Shown: positions 11,221 through 23,159, counted from the stretch's first letter. The stretch: DNA of 64,000 nt from Utricularia gibba (GCA_002189035.1 NEEC01000004.1:3410001-3474000); one strand, 5' to 3'. Made by a program: numbers and translations. The notes: generated by a model from the letters alone, not told the origin.

Positions 11221-11525
11221 TAAATTTTTTAGTTAATTTATGACAAATAAAATTAATGTATTTTATTCATTTCTCAATATAAAATGATATTTGTAATAAT
11301 TACAAAAATGATGTTATAAAATTTTGATATATCATATATGATACAATAAAAATTGATATATATATGATATTTTGATTTTAATACTCTTATTCATACAAAA
11401 ATTTCAATTAAGTTAAATTAATTGAACTTTAAATTTTATAAAAATATATAATTTTTCATAAATTGAAATCGAACCCTTAATCCATAGGTTTAATAAAAAA
11501 AACACCAATTAAGCTATGTGTATAT
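11220..11525 (-). repeat. tRNA-like (SINE-like) repeat, copy 1
   Basis: On the minus strand TAGCTTAATTGGTG (11516-11503) resembles a tRNA D-arm / pol III A box and GGGTTCGATTTC (11476-11465) a T-arm / B box, about 40 nt apart as in tRNA. An AT-rich tail runs down to about 11220 and is similar to the tail of the copy starting at 20038. This is the pattern of a tRNA-derived SINE, although the tail ends are not defined. Confidence 0.55.
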
Positions 11526-11828
11526 ATATTAAAAAACTGCACGAGCATAGGTTTGTAATGTATACACGGCCGCCGCATATGTGATTCATTTTGTATAAAT
11601 TTATGAATATAAAGATAATGAATATTACCAATAAAAAAATAATATAATAATCTAAATATTATAACATTATACATAAAATTTACATATAATAATATAGTAT
11701 ATAATGTATTATAAAAAATATGTGACTATAAATTAAATTACATCATTTTTTACTCTTATAATATATATTATACAATAGCATGATATATAACATCTAAATA
11801 TAATACTTATTATGGCTAGATATTATTA

Positions 11829-12015
11829 TTGTGTGGTTAAAAATTAGTATATGTAAATAATTCTATATGTGACTATAAATTAGTATATATAGATATTATT
11901 ATTATTTGATTTTAAATTAGTATATTTAAATAATATCATTATGTGGCTATAAATTAATATATTTATATATTATTATTATATGGTTATAAATTAGTATATA
12001 TAGATATTTATATCA
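11829..12015. repeat. AT-rich tandem repeat, about five 37-bp units
   Basis: Units begin near 11831, 11868, 11904, 11941 and 11979. Each has the pattern GTGGtTATAAATTAGTATAT followed by an ATTATTATTA run, with several substitutions per unit. A decayed minisatellite; no coding potential. Confidence 0.65.
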
Positions 12016-12179
12016 TACTAGTATATAATATATATTATTAGAACACAAAAATCATGTAATCTAATTTATAATCATATAATTTTTTCATATTTAAATATAT
12101 TGTGTAAAATTAGTTATAGAGAAATGAAAATATCTATAATTTTAGCTATACAAGGATAATGAATGCAAGTTATTGCAAT

Positions 12180-12440
12180 AAGCATTACAATCAAAATTCT
12201 GATTTTCTGGGCTCGAATAGCTATACTTTTATGAGTTCAATCCGCTATACTCTCCATACGAGTACAACCCACTAATTTAGTAACTAAATCAAAGGATTTA
12301 GCCAACTAATACACCAAAAATCATATTTTCTCTAATCAAATAAAAATACTTAAAACTATCAAATTAACAATTAAACATAATTAAAAATTTGTGATTTTTC
12401 ATATCCTAAAACATGAAAATTTGTGTGTTATCAGTATTAG
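12180..12440 (+). repeat. LTR-like fragment, related to 42645-42785
   Basis: The 3' part (12290-12432) is similar to 42656-42783, sharing ACTTAAAACTATCAAATTA-like sequence and the stretch CATATCCTAAAACATGAAAA followed by a TTATCA or CTATCA end. Both probably belong to one LTR family. No coding sequence. Confidence 0.55.
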
Positions 12441-12559
12441 TAACTATATATTTGGTATAATCTTATACTTCTATCCATAATGTTTTTCTTATGAAAATGT
12501 AAGTAACATTCACAAGGTGCAAGAATTATTTTACAAATTAATTATCTAAGGCCTTACAA

Positions 12560-13045
12560 CAATGTCATCAAAGACTATCATTCGCCAAAAATCCATCCAA
12601 GTTGTATAAACATTGGAATCATACCATACCACATGCATGTGTGGAGATATATGACCACTCGGCGCAAACCAAGACAAGAAGGAAAGATTTTCCTAGTATG
12701 AGTAAAGTATGGTACATGCACATGTAGAAAGTGAAAAAATTTTGGGGTTCCATGTTCACATGCCCAACAAGCTTGCAAGAAACTAGAAGTTAACTCACAA
12801 GTATTCATCAATCCTCTATTTTCACTTGAAAGGCAGATTAATGAATATCATACGCAATTTCAATCATTGTGGGCAGAATTTCAATGAGCATCCTTACCAT
12901 TAGAGCTGGTGCATGATCCATCCCAGAAAAAGCCAACCAAGTCGGGTCAGAGAAGAACTATTCAATCTTCAATGACAATGGATATGGGACGAACAAGACG
13001 AAGTTTGAGAAATAATCAAGGAGTTGTATCACCGATGCAAGACAT
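12560..13045 (+). pseudogene. Second MuDR-like transposase fragment (SWIM zinc finger and C-terminus)
   Basis: On the plus strand, across stops and frameshifts, one reads a MULE SWIM finger (KWKNFGVPCSHAQQACKKL) followed by VFINPLFSLERQINEYHTQF and a basic tail (KKPTKSGQRRT, MGRTRRSLRNN), the usual order at the end of MuDR-like transposases. It differs from the SWIM finger at 9740-9785, so it comes from another element. No catalytic part is nearby. Confidence 0.75.
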
Positions 13046-13737
13046 ACACTCAAGTCAATTGATAACATATAAATTTTCCTATTTTTAAGATAAAAAATTA
13101 TGTTTTTGAATCATGTTTTAAGTATTTATCTAATTGTTTTAGTGTTTTACTAAAATTTAGGACATGATATGATTTTGTATGTTAAAAAGCTAAATCAAGA
13201 TTTAACCCATTCCATATTATTAACACTTTTTCTATTCCAGAAGCAAAGTTCTCAAACATGGAAGAGATAGAAATTTCATGAAAATAGAGATTTAAAAAAA
13301 TGGACAGCATTAAAAGAGGTGACATAATGCATTGTTCTACTACCCGTAGTCAGCAGGTTCAGACCAAGAACAGTACGGATGTTAGTAACAATGTAATAAC
13401 TTTGAAAAATGGAAAAAAAGAAGTGAAGATATTTTTGGAGAGAGAGAGAAGCAAAAAAAACATGACTAGACTCCAAGAGGCAGAGAGGAAACACGAAGGA
13501 AGAAAGAGATGATTTTCCGGAAGAAAAATCTTAAATGTGAATAATAAGTACCGTAACCCAGTTTCGCACTACTGTTCTATGCTGTGAATAGTAGCAAATG
13601 GAAACAGAACACTTTATTTGCTTAATTTGCTCAACACTTTACTTTCGTTTACTACTTTTTTCACAATGTTTGGGATATTCTCTTCAATTTATGACTATGA
13701 AATTTTACTTAATTTTCCATACATTAGTAACTATATC
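13046..13737. other. Spacer, nothing assigned
   Basis: No conserved coding sequence. A short imperfect inverted repeat at about 13570-13600 (ACTACTGTTC .. GTGAATAGTAGC) is similar to one near 42260-42285, suggesting scraps of the same LTR family. Confidence 0.4.
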
Positions 13738-14006
13738 TTAGGGATGCTTTAGCACATCTCCAATCATAGACGGATGGACTATTAGTAAAATAATTTTCAT
13801 ATCATTATTTTATTTTATCAAATAGTATTCTTTTACTTATTAATAGTTCATCCGTCCCTTATACAATAATATACGATCATTGTAGGATTTAAACTTATTA
13901 ATAATATAAATCAATTTATTAATAAAAGAAGAATGTCATAAAAAAACTGCATTAATAAAAATATAGAAACAAAATACAATTTTCATCATTGACTCCCAAA
14001 CCTAGC

Positions 14007-15180
14007 TCAAATATGTTCAACTAAATCATTCTTAAGTCGCTGATGCATAATGTAATCTTGAGATTGAGCTATTCGAAGAAGAAATGAATTCATGTTGAGC
14101 TCTACATTGGAATGGAATATTGGTTCCTCAACTCTCACTTGATCATATTGAGCTTCAGCATTAGCAACAGGAATAGTATGACTTTCATCTTCAACAATCA
14201 TATTATATAGTATAATGCATGCATACATAATATCAGCAAGTGTGTCTCAATCCCACACTCTTGCCAATAGCAAACTAACTTTGTAATATACTAAAAGCTC
14301 GTTCCACATTCTTCCACGTGCTCTCTTGGCGTTTAGCATACTCTTTCCTTTTGGAACCTTGGGGTAGTGTGATTGATTTCACAAATATAGGCCAATCAGG
14401 ATAAATGCTATTAGTTAAATAATATCCAAAAAAATACGTGTGCCATTCACTTTGAATTGAACTCTTGGGGAAATACCGTGATGAAAATCTTATAATAAAG
14501 GATAATGAAATAATATATTCAAATCATTATTTGAGTTTGGCATTCCAAAGAAGGCATGCCAAATCCAGATGTTAGCAGAAGCAACAGCCTCTAACATCAA
14601 AGTTGGTTTTCGATGGTGTCCACATGAATATAATCCTTGCCATGCAATAGTAAAATTCTTTCATTCCCAATGCATACAATCTACACTACCAAACATGCCA
14701 AGAAATCCATAAGTCTCCTCAAAGGTTAGTAAACGTTGCATGTCCTTCACAGTTGGAGCTCTCATGTATTGCTCCTCAAAATTTAAGCGAATGCCTAAAA
14801 CAAAATGATGTAGGCACTCGAGTGCAGTGGTCTCCCCTATACGTATATACTCATCCACAAAATCAGCAACTACACCTATATGCTATCATATGAATAGCAG
14901 TTGTGCATTTTTGGAGGCTTGAAAAACTTACCCGACTAGTAGCATCAATTTTATCTTGAAAAAAAAGATCAGAGTGTTGGAGAGCATTAACAATCCGTAG
15001 GAATAGAGGACATCACATGCGAAATCGCCTCCAAAATATGTATTCATTATATGTAGATTGATTCAAAAAATAATCTTGATATAACCTAAGCATGACCAGT
15101 TTCACATTCACGCTCAATGTAACGACAAGATGCTAGACGTTTTTGAGATCCTTCTTCACCATTTACATAATTATTTAAAA
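14007..15180 (-). pseudogene. PIF/Harbinger transposase (plant transposon protein) pseudogene
   Basis: Minus-strand pieces in order: RYIERECETGHA near 15110, QDYFLNQSTYNEYIFWRRFRM and FLRIVNALQHSDLFFQDK (15070-14940), DEYIRIGETTALECLHHF and RAPTVKDMQRLLTF .. FLGMFGSVDCMHWE (14858-14661), WQGLYSCGHHRKPTLMLEAV and NIWIWHAFFGMPNSNND (14650-14530), ending with MYACIILYNMIVEDE (14228). This is the plant transposon protein (DDE) domain of Harbinger transposases. Stops after FRRM-like and DATSR-like motifs and a frameshift near 14520 make it non-functional. Confidence 0.88.
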
Positions 15181-15639
15181 TATGATTGTATCCTACTTGA
15201 GCTATCCCTTCAAAGTCCATCATAGCACCTGAAATGAAGAATAGAAAGTTTGGATGATTTATGAAAAGAGATAAAATATAAGTGTAGAGACACAAATATG
15301 ATAAGAATCACATAGTCTTTTATAGATTCAATTTGTAAATTATGTTACTTTAAAATATTTTATAGCTTTAAAATATTCTGCACCTTGAAAATATTCTATA
15401 GCTTTAAAATATTCGATTTTTTATATTATTATATAACTTTAAAATATTCCATTTTTATATTATATGCAATTCTAACGTATTTTTCAATGAAAATAGTAAT
15501 TTTATAGATACAAAATATATTACTTGTACATAAAACATAATTTTTTTCCTACATAAATACAATACAAAAACTAAAAGTAGTAAATTGGGTCTGAATTACT
15601 TAAACCATCTCCCAAGTTCACAACATATTCAGCACCTAC

Positions 15640-17690
15640 TTGACTATGATCACTTTGTATTGTTTCAGAAGCAGTAGAATTCATATTTGATAGAAATTGC
15701 GTCATGTCTATTCATTGTTGCGTTGTACAAGTTACTTTGCTCAATGGTGCAATCATCCAACTTTAGAGAACAGAGCTTCTTAACTTCCTTTAATGTTTGA
15801 AGTTCATTATACCTATCCCACACTCTAGTTTAAGATTGAAAAGCATCCTGTAGTCCAGCAACATGTCCAATGTATTTACTGAGTTCTAAGTCTGGGTTAG
15901 TTTAAATCCATAGGACGCACATCATGTTGTGTCTCTGGAGTTTCCATTTCTTTCTCTACTTCATTCTCATTACGTCTTTTCTTGCCTGAATTCTTGTTTC
16001 CAAGATTCATGGATTTTCACATAAAACTAATATAAACAAACTTAAACAAACACTGTTTTCCACTTTGGTTCCTCAACAAATTTTAATTTAGAAAAACATA
16101 AAACAAAATGAAATGTAGTATGAGCATCGATCTCAAATAGTTGAGTTTTACGAAAAATGTTTTATAGAAAACTTTTACAAATTGTCATGGGTTTGTAAAA
16201 TAGGGTTTTTGAAGTATATAAATAAAAGTTACAATGCAAGTAATGGACCTTGAATAAGGATTGCAGTTCTTGGAAAATGGATTTTGTTTCCTTCTTTTGT
16301 CTATACTTGCATCACCTTTCATTGATTCCTTCCGAATAATTGGTTATAAGAGCAAGGAATAGCCTACTCTCCCTTACACTCTAATTGGCAAGGAGGCACA
16401 GGAATAGCCTCATGTGATTGCCGTCGATTGCCTTCAAAACCGAATTGTGTGAGTGTGCCAAATGTTTTCAATGATTAATGCTCTTCACTCTAATTGCCGT
16501 CGATATGAGGTCACTATCTGTCCATTGTCACGGTACCCTCAGTCACAAAACATTTGCTACTTTTCTCAAACTGGAAAGGGTTGGAGATGGTGTTCTTCAC
16601 CTTGCTCTTCATCAAAATCCGTAAGAAGTGGCCTACTACTTATGGACTATGATTAGAAGTCGTTACAGAAAGACTGCAATAAGACGCATGGAAGTATGCA
16701 AAATCCGAAAAAATTTCAGTAAAGAGACAAGATTAATGCTCGAGACATGAAAGTAACTTCATCTATTCCTATAAACTAAGAGTTTTAGTCATGAATGGCT
16801 ATGAAAACAGAAAACGAAATAAAAAGCTAAATTGTTCTTCCTCCCTTAAAGGAGAGTAAGAATCAAAAGTTTTAAGTGCCAAGAGAAAGTGTCAAGAGTA
16901 CGAAAAAAAGTGTTCTAAATTGGTTTTATCTCACTTTCCACGTGCATTAACTCTTCCTACACCCCGTCCATCATTCTTTGTGTCTTGCGTGGACCAATAG
17001 TTTTCTCATACGTGCAAGTAAGTGTCTAATCATTGCTACAGAGTCTGACATGTTGTAAGTCAAAGGTCTTGAATAGTGTCAGTCTTCCGTCCACAATTGT
17101 TTCAAGTCGTGTGCAAGGCACGAAACGTCAGAGTCTGGTTTCCTACGACCACTCCTCGATTGCCTCCTGGCATTTGGGCTGAAAGTACACAAAAAACAAA
17201 GCAAAATATGTACAAAATAGAAAAATAAGATTTTTCTAAAAAAATCAATTATTTATCAATATGACTACTAATTTGGATGAATTAATATTAGATTACCACC
17301 TAATAATACATAATAAACAATTAGAAAATGACACTTAACATCCTTTCTCAAAATTTCCCAACAGCCCAAATAACCAAAATCCTTCTCTATCTGTTGCTTG
17401 AAGAGGGTTGCAGCATCACGTTTATAGTCATGTTCATTCATTCCACTTGTTGCCCTACCTGAGACCTGACTATAACAACCAGCAAACTTTTGGACATCTT
17501 AATTCAAGTTGCTCCATTTTTTCCTCAAAGCATCAATATCACGATGTCTCCCAACTCCTGTATCAGAATAATAAGTAGCAACTCTTGCCTAAAACGAGTC
17601 TACCTTCTGCGAATTTCCACTTATAGGATCAATAATAGCATTCAACCAAGCTGAAACTACCCAAAAAACATCTACAATAATGATAACATA
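15640..17690 (-). pseudogene. Harbinger ORF1, Myb/trihelix-like DNA-binding protein, interrupted
   Basis: The N-terminal half (17690-17345) reads VVSAWLNAIIDPISGN, RVATYYSDTGVGRHRDIDAL, RKKWSNLN, stop, DVQKFAGCYSQVSGRATSGM, then AATLFKQQIEKDFGYLGCWE, the Myb/SANT-like domain of plant Harbinger ORF1 proteins. The C-terminal half (16010-15640) has a basic KNSGKKRRNENEVEKEMETP stretch and a K/E-rich helix-like tail. The LTR at about 16050-17340 lies between the two. ORF1 normally recruits the transposase to the element ends. Confidence 0.75.
16050..17340. mobile_element. Second, diverged copy of the 7263-8604 LTR family, inside Harbinger ORF1
   Basis: Order and content follow the LTR at 7263-8604. 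Shared landmarks are the AAGGAATaGCCTAC stretch with CTCCCTTACACTCT (16355-16382), GATATGAGGTCACTA-like with TGTCCATTG (16503-16530), CACCTTGCTC with CAAAATCCG (16598-16622), CGTTACAGAAAGAC (16660-16673), and the 3' end ACACTTAACA at 17331-17340. The left end is unclear and no target duplication could be matched (TCCTT follows the right end), so the left boundary is approximate. Confidence 0.7.
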
Positions 17691-18759
17691 AATATCATAA
17701 TATAAATACAAAACAACCAATATTCTACTTAGAGCTACAAGTGATAAAGTAGTATTAATTGAATCATAAATAAATATATGGTAATCATATCACGTCAATA
17801 ATTCTATCCTTCAAAGCTACCAAAAATGATTTAATTAACCTCATACACAAACAAATTTACAAAACTAAAACTACTTATGTATACAAAACAAATTTACACA
17901 ACCACTAAATAATCATTTAATCAACTTACTACAAATACTCATAAATTGACCATTTACTTGAAAAAAAAATCAAAACATCTACTCCATACACAAACAATTC
18001 AAGAAAGTTATCTAAAAATGATTTAACCAATTTTATACAACTACTCACAAACTGAATCATTTACTTGAAAATTAAAAATAATTCATATTCAAACAATTAC
18101 AAAAAAAGTGCCAATAAATCATTTAATCAACTTCTTTCAACTACTCATAAAATGAATTATTTTCTTAAAAACTAACATTGCTTCTTTATACAATAAATCT
18201 AAAAAACCACCTTGAATCATTAAATACATTTACCTCAATTGCTTTAGTGAAACTTCCAATTAAATATTAGAGTCACTTGTCTATAGTAGCCAAAGGTCTT
18301 TCGGATGAACAAAATTTATTCCGTGAATGAGAAATCCTAGATCTGTAAGTACAAGTAATAAAGCATGAAACACAATGTAATTACAAACTAAAATGTCAAA
18401 GAATAGAAATCAAAGAGAAGCCCAAACCATCATCGATTCAATATCATTGTCTACACTTGGATAGGGTTTTGAAATATATTGGGTATAGATCTGAGAAGAC
18501 AATTTTTAGGTGGAGAAACAAAAATGGTGCCAATAAAGAAGAAAGAAGTGATTAGTTTGCGGGAAAAGAGTGGTATTTGTCCGATGGATGTTCGACGGAA
18601 GTTTTCGTGTTGAAAAGGGTGGATGCATAAAAAAAATTTATAACTATGAATAGACAGAAATAAAGGAGGATGGACAATTAATAATGGTACGACATCGTTT
18701 TGTACGCCTATTGTTGAAGATGCCCTTAATATATAGCGTGGTGGTGTGGGGTTAAGGTC

Positions 18760-19400
18760 CATCGGAGATTTGATCATTGTTTCTTAACAATTGTTTCTAT
18801 CATTCCTTGGATAGATAAAAGGGGGGGGGGAATAAGTAGCTTCACAATTTCGATGTTTGATTTAAAGTTGGACTAATAAATCAAGATGGAGACAGTAGGT
18901 ATTAGTCCAAGGTAGAACCAATATAACCGAATAGACCTAGTTCTATATACTTTGCATGCGGGTAGATTTAATTGTGAAATTGGTGATAATATTGGAGACT
19001 ATCTTAACGAAAAACATGATGAATGACCTAGATAGACTTAGGTTATTTGGATTTGTGAGTATATGAGCATAGTAAATTAAATTAGACATCTTAGCATCAT
19101 ATCATCTGCATACCATTGATCTTAGTATTACTTTATATTAGAACCAGTATATGTTATTGTCAGCATTGAGACTTAATCTTATTTAGTGAACTTACCTTCT
19201 ATTGTTAGTTTGAGCTTAGACTAAAAACACCATTTATTCAGAATTCTGTATCTTCTAAAATACTTTATAAGCACCAGCTCTTTATGATCTATCTCAAATT
19301 ACATTTTACATTTTGTGTTTAATTTGTATTTTATAAGGATTAGGGATTATAAATTTATTTGATACAATTAAATAGCATCGGAACATCTAGTCAACCCATA
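18760..19400 (-). repeat. LTR-like repeat, inverted relative of 41440-42055
   Basis: The reverse complement aligns over about 600 bp with 41440-42055. Examples are TAGTCTAAGCTCAAACTAAC, TAATCCCTAATCCT .. ATACAAATTAAACACAAAAT, and AAGCTACTTATT followed by a C/T run. It begins within about 50 bp of the right end of the Harbinger element. It contains a G10 run at about 18823-18832. No coding sequence is visible. Confidence 0.6.
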
Positions 19401-19719
19401 GGTCATCGTGATTCGATACCTAATAATTTATTTCATCGAAAAAAATAAAAGTTATTGTATTATAGAAATTGTTTAACATGTTTTTTTATGAATTTCGAAA
19501 AATTAAATATTTCATTGATAAGGTTGATGAGGGATAATTAATTAAATAACATGATTTAAAAAATTTATTGATATATAAACTTATTTGATATATATTAGTC
19601 AAATATCTTAATTTTATTTTTTTATTTTTTAAATAATATTACTTTTTGGATATCATATTTTCATAATAAACTATATCATACTTTTATTTATAAAGAATAT
19701 AAATATAAACTTATATATG

Positions 19720-20280
19720 CATATATATAATTAATATTTCGAATTAATATTTTTTTCATATAAAAATTACAATTAATGAAAATGAATTGAAATTTCAATA
19801 TTTTAATTACTTATTTCAAGTTTTTTATTTTCTTTTTGAATTAATTTGAATTTTATAAAAACATATAATTTATATCGAAGTGGAATCAAACTCTTAAGTT
19901 ATGAGTTAAAAAAGCACAAAAATATCAATTAAGCTACAAACATTTCAATTGTTATATAACACAGATGTGGCTTACACTATTTACTACATGGGCATGGGTT
20001 AATCATAAAGCATATGTTATTTTAATATGTATTTGTATAGTTTAATTGATATTATTGTATTTTTTAAATCCTTAAATTAAGGGTTTGATTCCAATTCTAT
20101 ATAAATGATATGTTTTTATAAAATTGAAATTAATTCAAAAAGAAAATTACAAACTTAAAATAATTAATTAAAATATTGAATCTTTAATTAATTTACATTC
20201 ATTTTATGAATATTAATACAAAATCAAAATATCAATTATACATATATCAATTTTTATTGTGTTAATTATGTGATACAAAT
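19720..20280. repeat. Foldback made of two head-to-head tRNA-like (SINE-like) repeats
   Basis: The left arm (about 19950-19720, minus strand) and right arm (about 20030-20280, plus strand) are inverted copies separated by about 80 bp. Each arm starts with an A-box-like TAGCTTAATTGAT or TAGTTTAATTGAT (19936-19924; 20038-20050) and has a B-box-like GAGTTTGATTCC or GGGTTTGATTCC about 43 nt on (19893-19882; 20081-20092). The AT-rich tails then align for 150 bp or more (TTTTTATAAAATT, AATTCAAAAAGAAAAT). Either two SINE-like insertions in opposite orientation or a true foldback element. Confidence 0.6.
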
Positions 20281-20289
20281 AAATGATAC

Positions 20290-21000
20290 GCAATATAAAT
20301 TTAAAATAAATAATCGATTCAAAATATTCCAAATAATTATATGATGTATAATAAAAATTTAAAATAAAAAATATTCATTCAATCAAAATAAGACTTAAGG
20401 ATCGAATACATAATACAAATTTGAAAAAAAATAACATTTGATACAAATAATATATAAAGAATCAATGCATAATATAAATTTAAAAGAAAATTAATATATA
20501 TTTGATTCGGTGAAAATCCTTTTTTCTTTGATGTCATATTTTTTTTTTATTTTCAACTCATATATCTATTTTATTTATTTATATACTTTTTATAAACATA
20601 ATTTTGTTAAATATTGTAAGTCATTATTTTTATATTGATAAAGAATTAAAATACAATAATTTTAGTTATTGAAATTAATAAAAATTAAAAAATAATAATA
20701 AGGGGTAATTTTTTCACATACAAACCCACAGGTTATATTTCTTAATTAACTTTTTGACAGTGGGTATGTTTGTAAACAACCCGGTGCATTCACGCTTTTA
20801 AGTTCATGAAATTCAAATATGGTATTGATGTCTTTTTTAAAACGGTATTACTGCTACGCTTGGAAGGTTATAATATGTATTATTTCATGAAATTCAAATA
20901 TAACATACAAAGCCTTTTTTTTTTAATAGAGAAAGAAACATTGTTGCTATTATTGCTGCTCTTGGATGCATACACGGACAACTTGCAAAGAAAAAAAAAA
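20290..21000. other. AT-rich spacer downstream of the FCLY gene
   Basis: AT-rich, with no coding frame I can support. The part next to 21006 should contain the 3' UTR of the minus-strand gene; a poly-A/T-rich tract lies at 20990-21000. Confidence 0.5.
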
Positions 21001-21005
21001 GCAAC

Positions 21006-23151
21006 TCAGAGGTCTGCCTCCCAATAAGGTGAATCTCTACTGAACAAGCTTCCCAGTTTTACTGGAGAGGGGTTGTCGTGAGCTGATAGCCGTGAAAGGA
21101 TTAGGCGGGCGATGTTCTCTGCAGCCACGGCACTTGTCTCGATGGTGCTAGCAGCGTTCTCAAAGGCATTGATATAGTAGAGATGTTTCCCATCTAAGAT
21201 GAAGGGAGCATACTCCTCCGGTGCATGGTAATGAGGATAGGCACCCCAGTTGATTCTGATGGTCTCCTCTCTTACACTGCAAAAGAAGAGAAACAGTTCA
21301 GAAAAATGAAGACACATTTTTCCTTGTATGTATGTGTGCATGCCATTTTATCTTGTACCTAAACGCATCGTCCAGCAAGGAGTCCAGCATAGGTTGCCGG
21401 GAGAATATCTTGTATGTATTGTCTTTCTCATGCTGCTTAAGGATGCTGATGCTTGTGAATGGTATATCAGCAGATTCTAGAGTGCCCACCAAATCGGGGA
21501 TGTCTGAAGAAGCATCCAAATGAAAATATGCCTGATCAAGAAGCAATGAAAATTTCAGTAATAACTCATAGAGCATGATCCGATAACATGATATGTTGTA
21601 CTCACCGGATTTAATAGTCCCTTAACGAATGTTGCATGTGTATGTTGTAGCTTTCGGGGAGGCAATGATATCTCTGGAGCAAAATGGATGTTAACCTCAT
21701 CCAAGGGTGTAGCGACCACAGCTATATCACAGTTGTAGCTGTTCCCTGTTGATGAATTCATCTGGTAGAAGTCTCCTAGGAAAGATATTGATTCTATTTC
21801 CTCATGAATATGAAGCTCGACGTCCGATCGATTGATCAACCCAGCAGCCAGCTGCCAGTTTCCCCCTCGACAGCCCATAAGCCACTTCCAGACCCAGCCA
21901 GAGAGACAGCACCAGCAAGGCCACTGATGTTCACACTCTGCCCATAATTTATTCTCGTAATGACCTGAAGAGATTAAATGGTGATGATACCAAGGAGGGA
22001 GAAACCGTTATCTAGGAAAATAAAAAAGAATATCTTACAGTAACAAGCTCTTGAATGAGCAAAGGACTAAATCGAAGTTCCATAGATGCCTCTCTTAATG
22101 TTGTCTTAGTCAAATTGTGAAGCCCTGCCCAATGAAGCATTCCTTCCACGGTATCAAAAACAGGACGGATTTTAGGACTTTCATAGTATCTCAGGAAATC
22201 ATTGACTGTCACCTACAGTTAACAGACATAGCCATATCATCACCAAGAACTACAAAGTAAAATCGAATACTCATAGTGTATGACCAAAACACATATTCTG
22301 TCACCTGGGTATTTAAAAATGCTAACAAACACATCAATCTTGATGTACTACGACTAGGAATGAGCATCTCAGCTGCACAATCAGTAAGTTCATGAAGAGG
22401 TAGAAAAAGAAAAGAATAGTCTTCATGATTTGCATGTGAGCAGCATCATTTAACCAAGACTTTGATCTATACAGGCTGAAATATTTGCACATTCATCGTT
22501 TGATCGAAGCTCATGCAAAATGGAAACAGATTTTACATTAGCTAGATACTCGAGCCCAAAATATCGAGAATTCCAGGTATGATCAATGGCACCAAATACG
22601 GGTAGCGAATAAAGACCCAAAGGTTGAGGGGTATGTACCTCGATGAATCTGTTCATCCGCAAAAGAGATAGGAAACCATATCTCAGCATCAGCACAATTG
22701 AATTAGCAATTGACACCAGTGTTTTGATAATCCACAACTTGGAGTTGGAATTGATAGACTTGTAGACAAATTTCTTCCCATCCCAAATCCCGAGCGACAG
22801 AGAATCATCCGCGTGCTTAGGGTATTTCACTTTGAGGTCAAGATACTTGGTAAAATTCAAGGCATGGTAGTTCTTGGGATGCAGGATGGAGCCTCCGGCC
22901 TCGAAAGTGTCCCCTGCTATGGTGACCGTGGCGGTGCGGCCTCCGACGACAGCGTTCCGTTCAAAGACGGTAATCTTCCCTAGTACTCCGGGTTCCGAGT
23001 ATTGCCGGAGAAAATGAGCTGCGGAAGCGCCGCCGATGCCACCGCCCACTATGCAGACCGTGTGGAGATGGGCGTTGGAGAACTGAAGCGGGAACAGAGC
23101 AGTAGACAGTAAGAGGATGATGGTCACACTCAGCCCTCGGCCTTCCTTCAT
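21006..23151 (-). CDS. FCLY: Farnesylcysteine lyase / prenylcysteine oxidase-like (5 exons, one frameshift)
   Basis: A FAD-dependent thioether oxidase of the prenylcysteine lyase family. It oxidatively cleaves farnesylcysteine, released when prenylated proteins are degraded, to farnesal, cysteine and H2O2. In Arabidopsis, loss of FCLY raises ABA sensitivity. Exons (minus strand): 23151-22639, 22212-22039, 21964-21606, 21531-21359, 21276-21006, all with GT-AG introns. They total 1490 nt, or 496 codons plus stop if one missing base is allowed; the Arabidopsis protein is similar in length. An N-terminal hydrophobic segment at residues 8-25 fits a signal peptide. The Rossmann motif VGGGIGG is at 35-41, the acidic E64 follows the second strand, and GGR is at 70-72. 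Oddity: in exon 3 the C5 run at 21862-21866 is one base short, shifting the frame at about codon 262 (after GLWAVEG). All downstream exons remain conserved and in phase with each other, so I suspect a sequence error. Confidence 0.9.
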
Positions 23152-23159
23152 TGCTCCTT

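Larger units (their letters stand above)
13741..18725 (-). mobile_element. PIF/Harbinger DNA transposon, degenerate, with nested LTR
   Basis: Terminal sequences are GGGATGCTTTAGCACATCTC at the left and, read inward on the other strand, GGGCATCTTCAACAATAGGC at the right; these are imperfect inverted repeats. TTA flanks both sides (13738-13740 and 18726-18728), the target duplication expected of PIF/Harbinger. Inside on the minus strand are both genes of the family: ORF1 with a Myb/trihelix-like domain (17690 to about 15640, interrupted) and the transposase (about 15180-14007). About 1.3 kb in the middle is a later LTR insertion, so the original element was about 3.7 kb. Confidence 0.82.

Noticed and set aside
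11465-11516. Functional tRNA gene
   Set aside because: A- and B-box-like motifs are present but the acceptor stem and a normal anticodon arm are not; SINE-like remnant is the better reading.
12578-12811. Minus-strand ORF of 77 codons
   Set aside because: It is the shadow of a MULE C-terminal domain on the plus strand.
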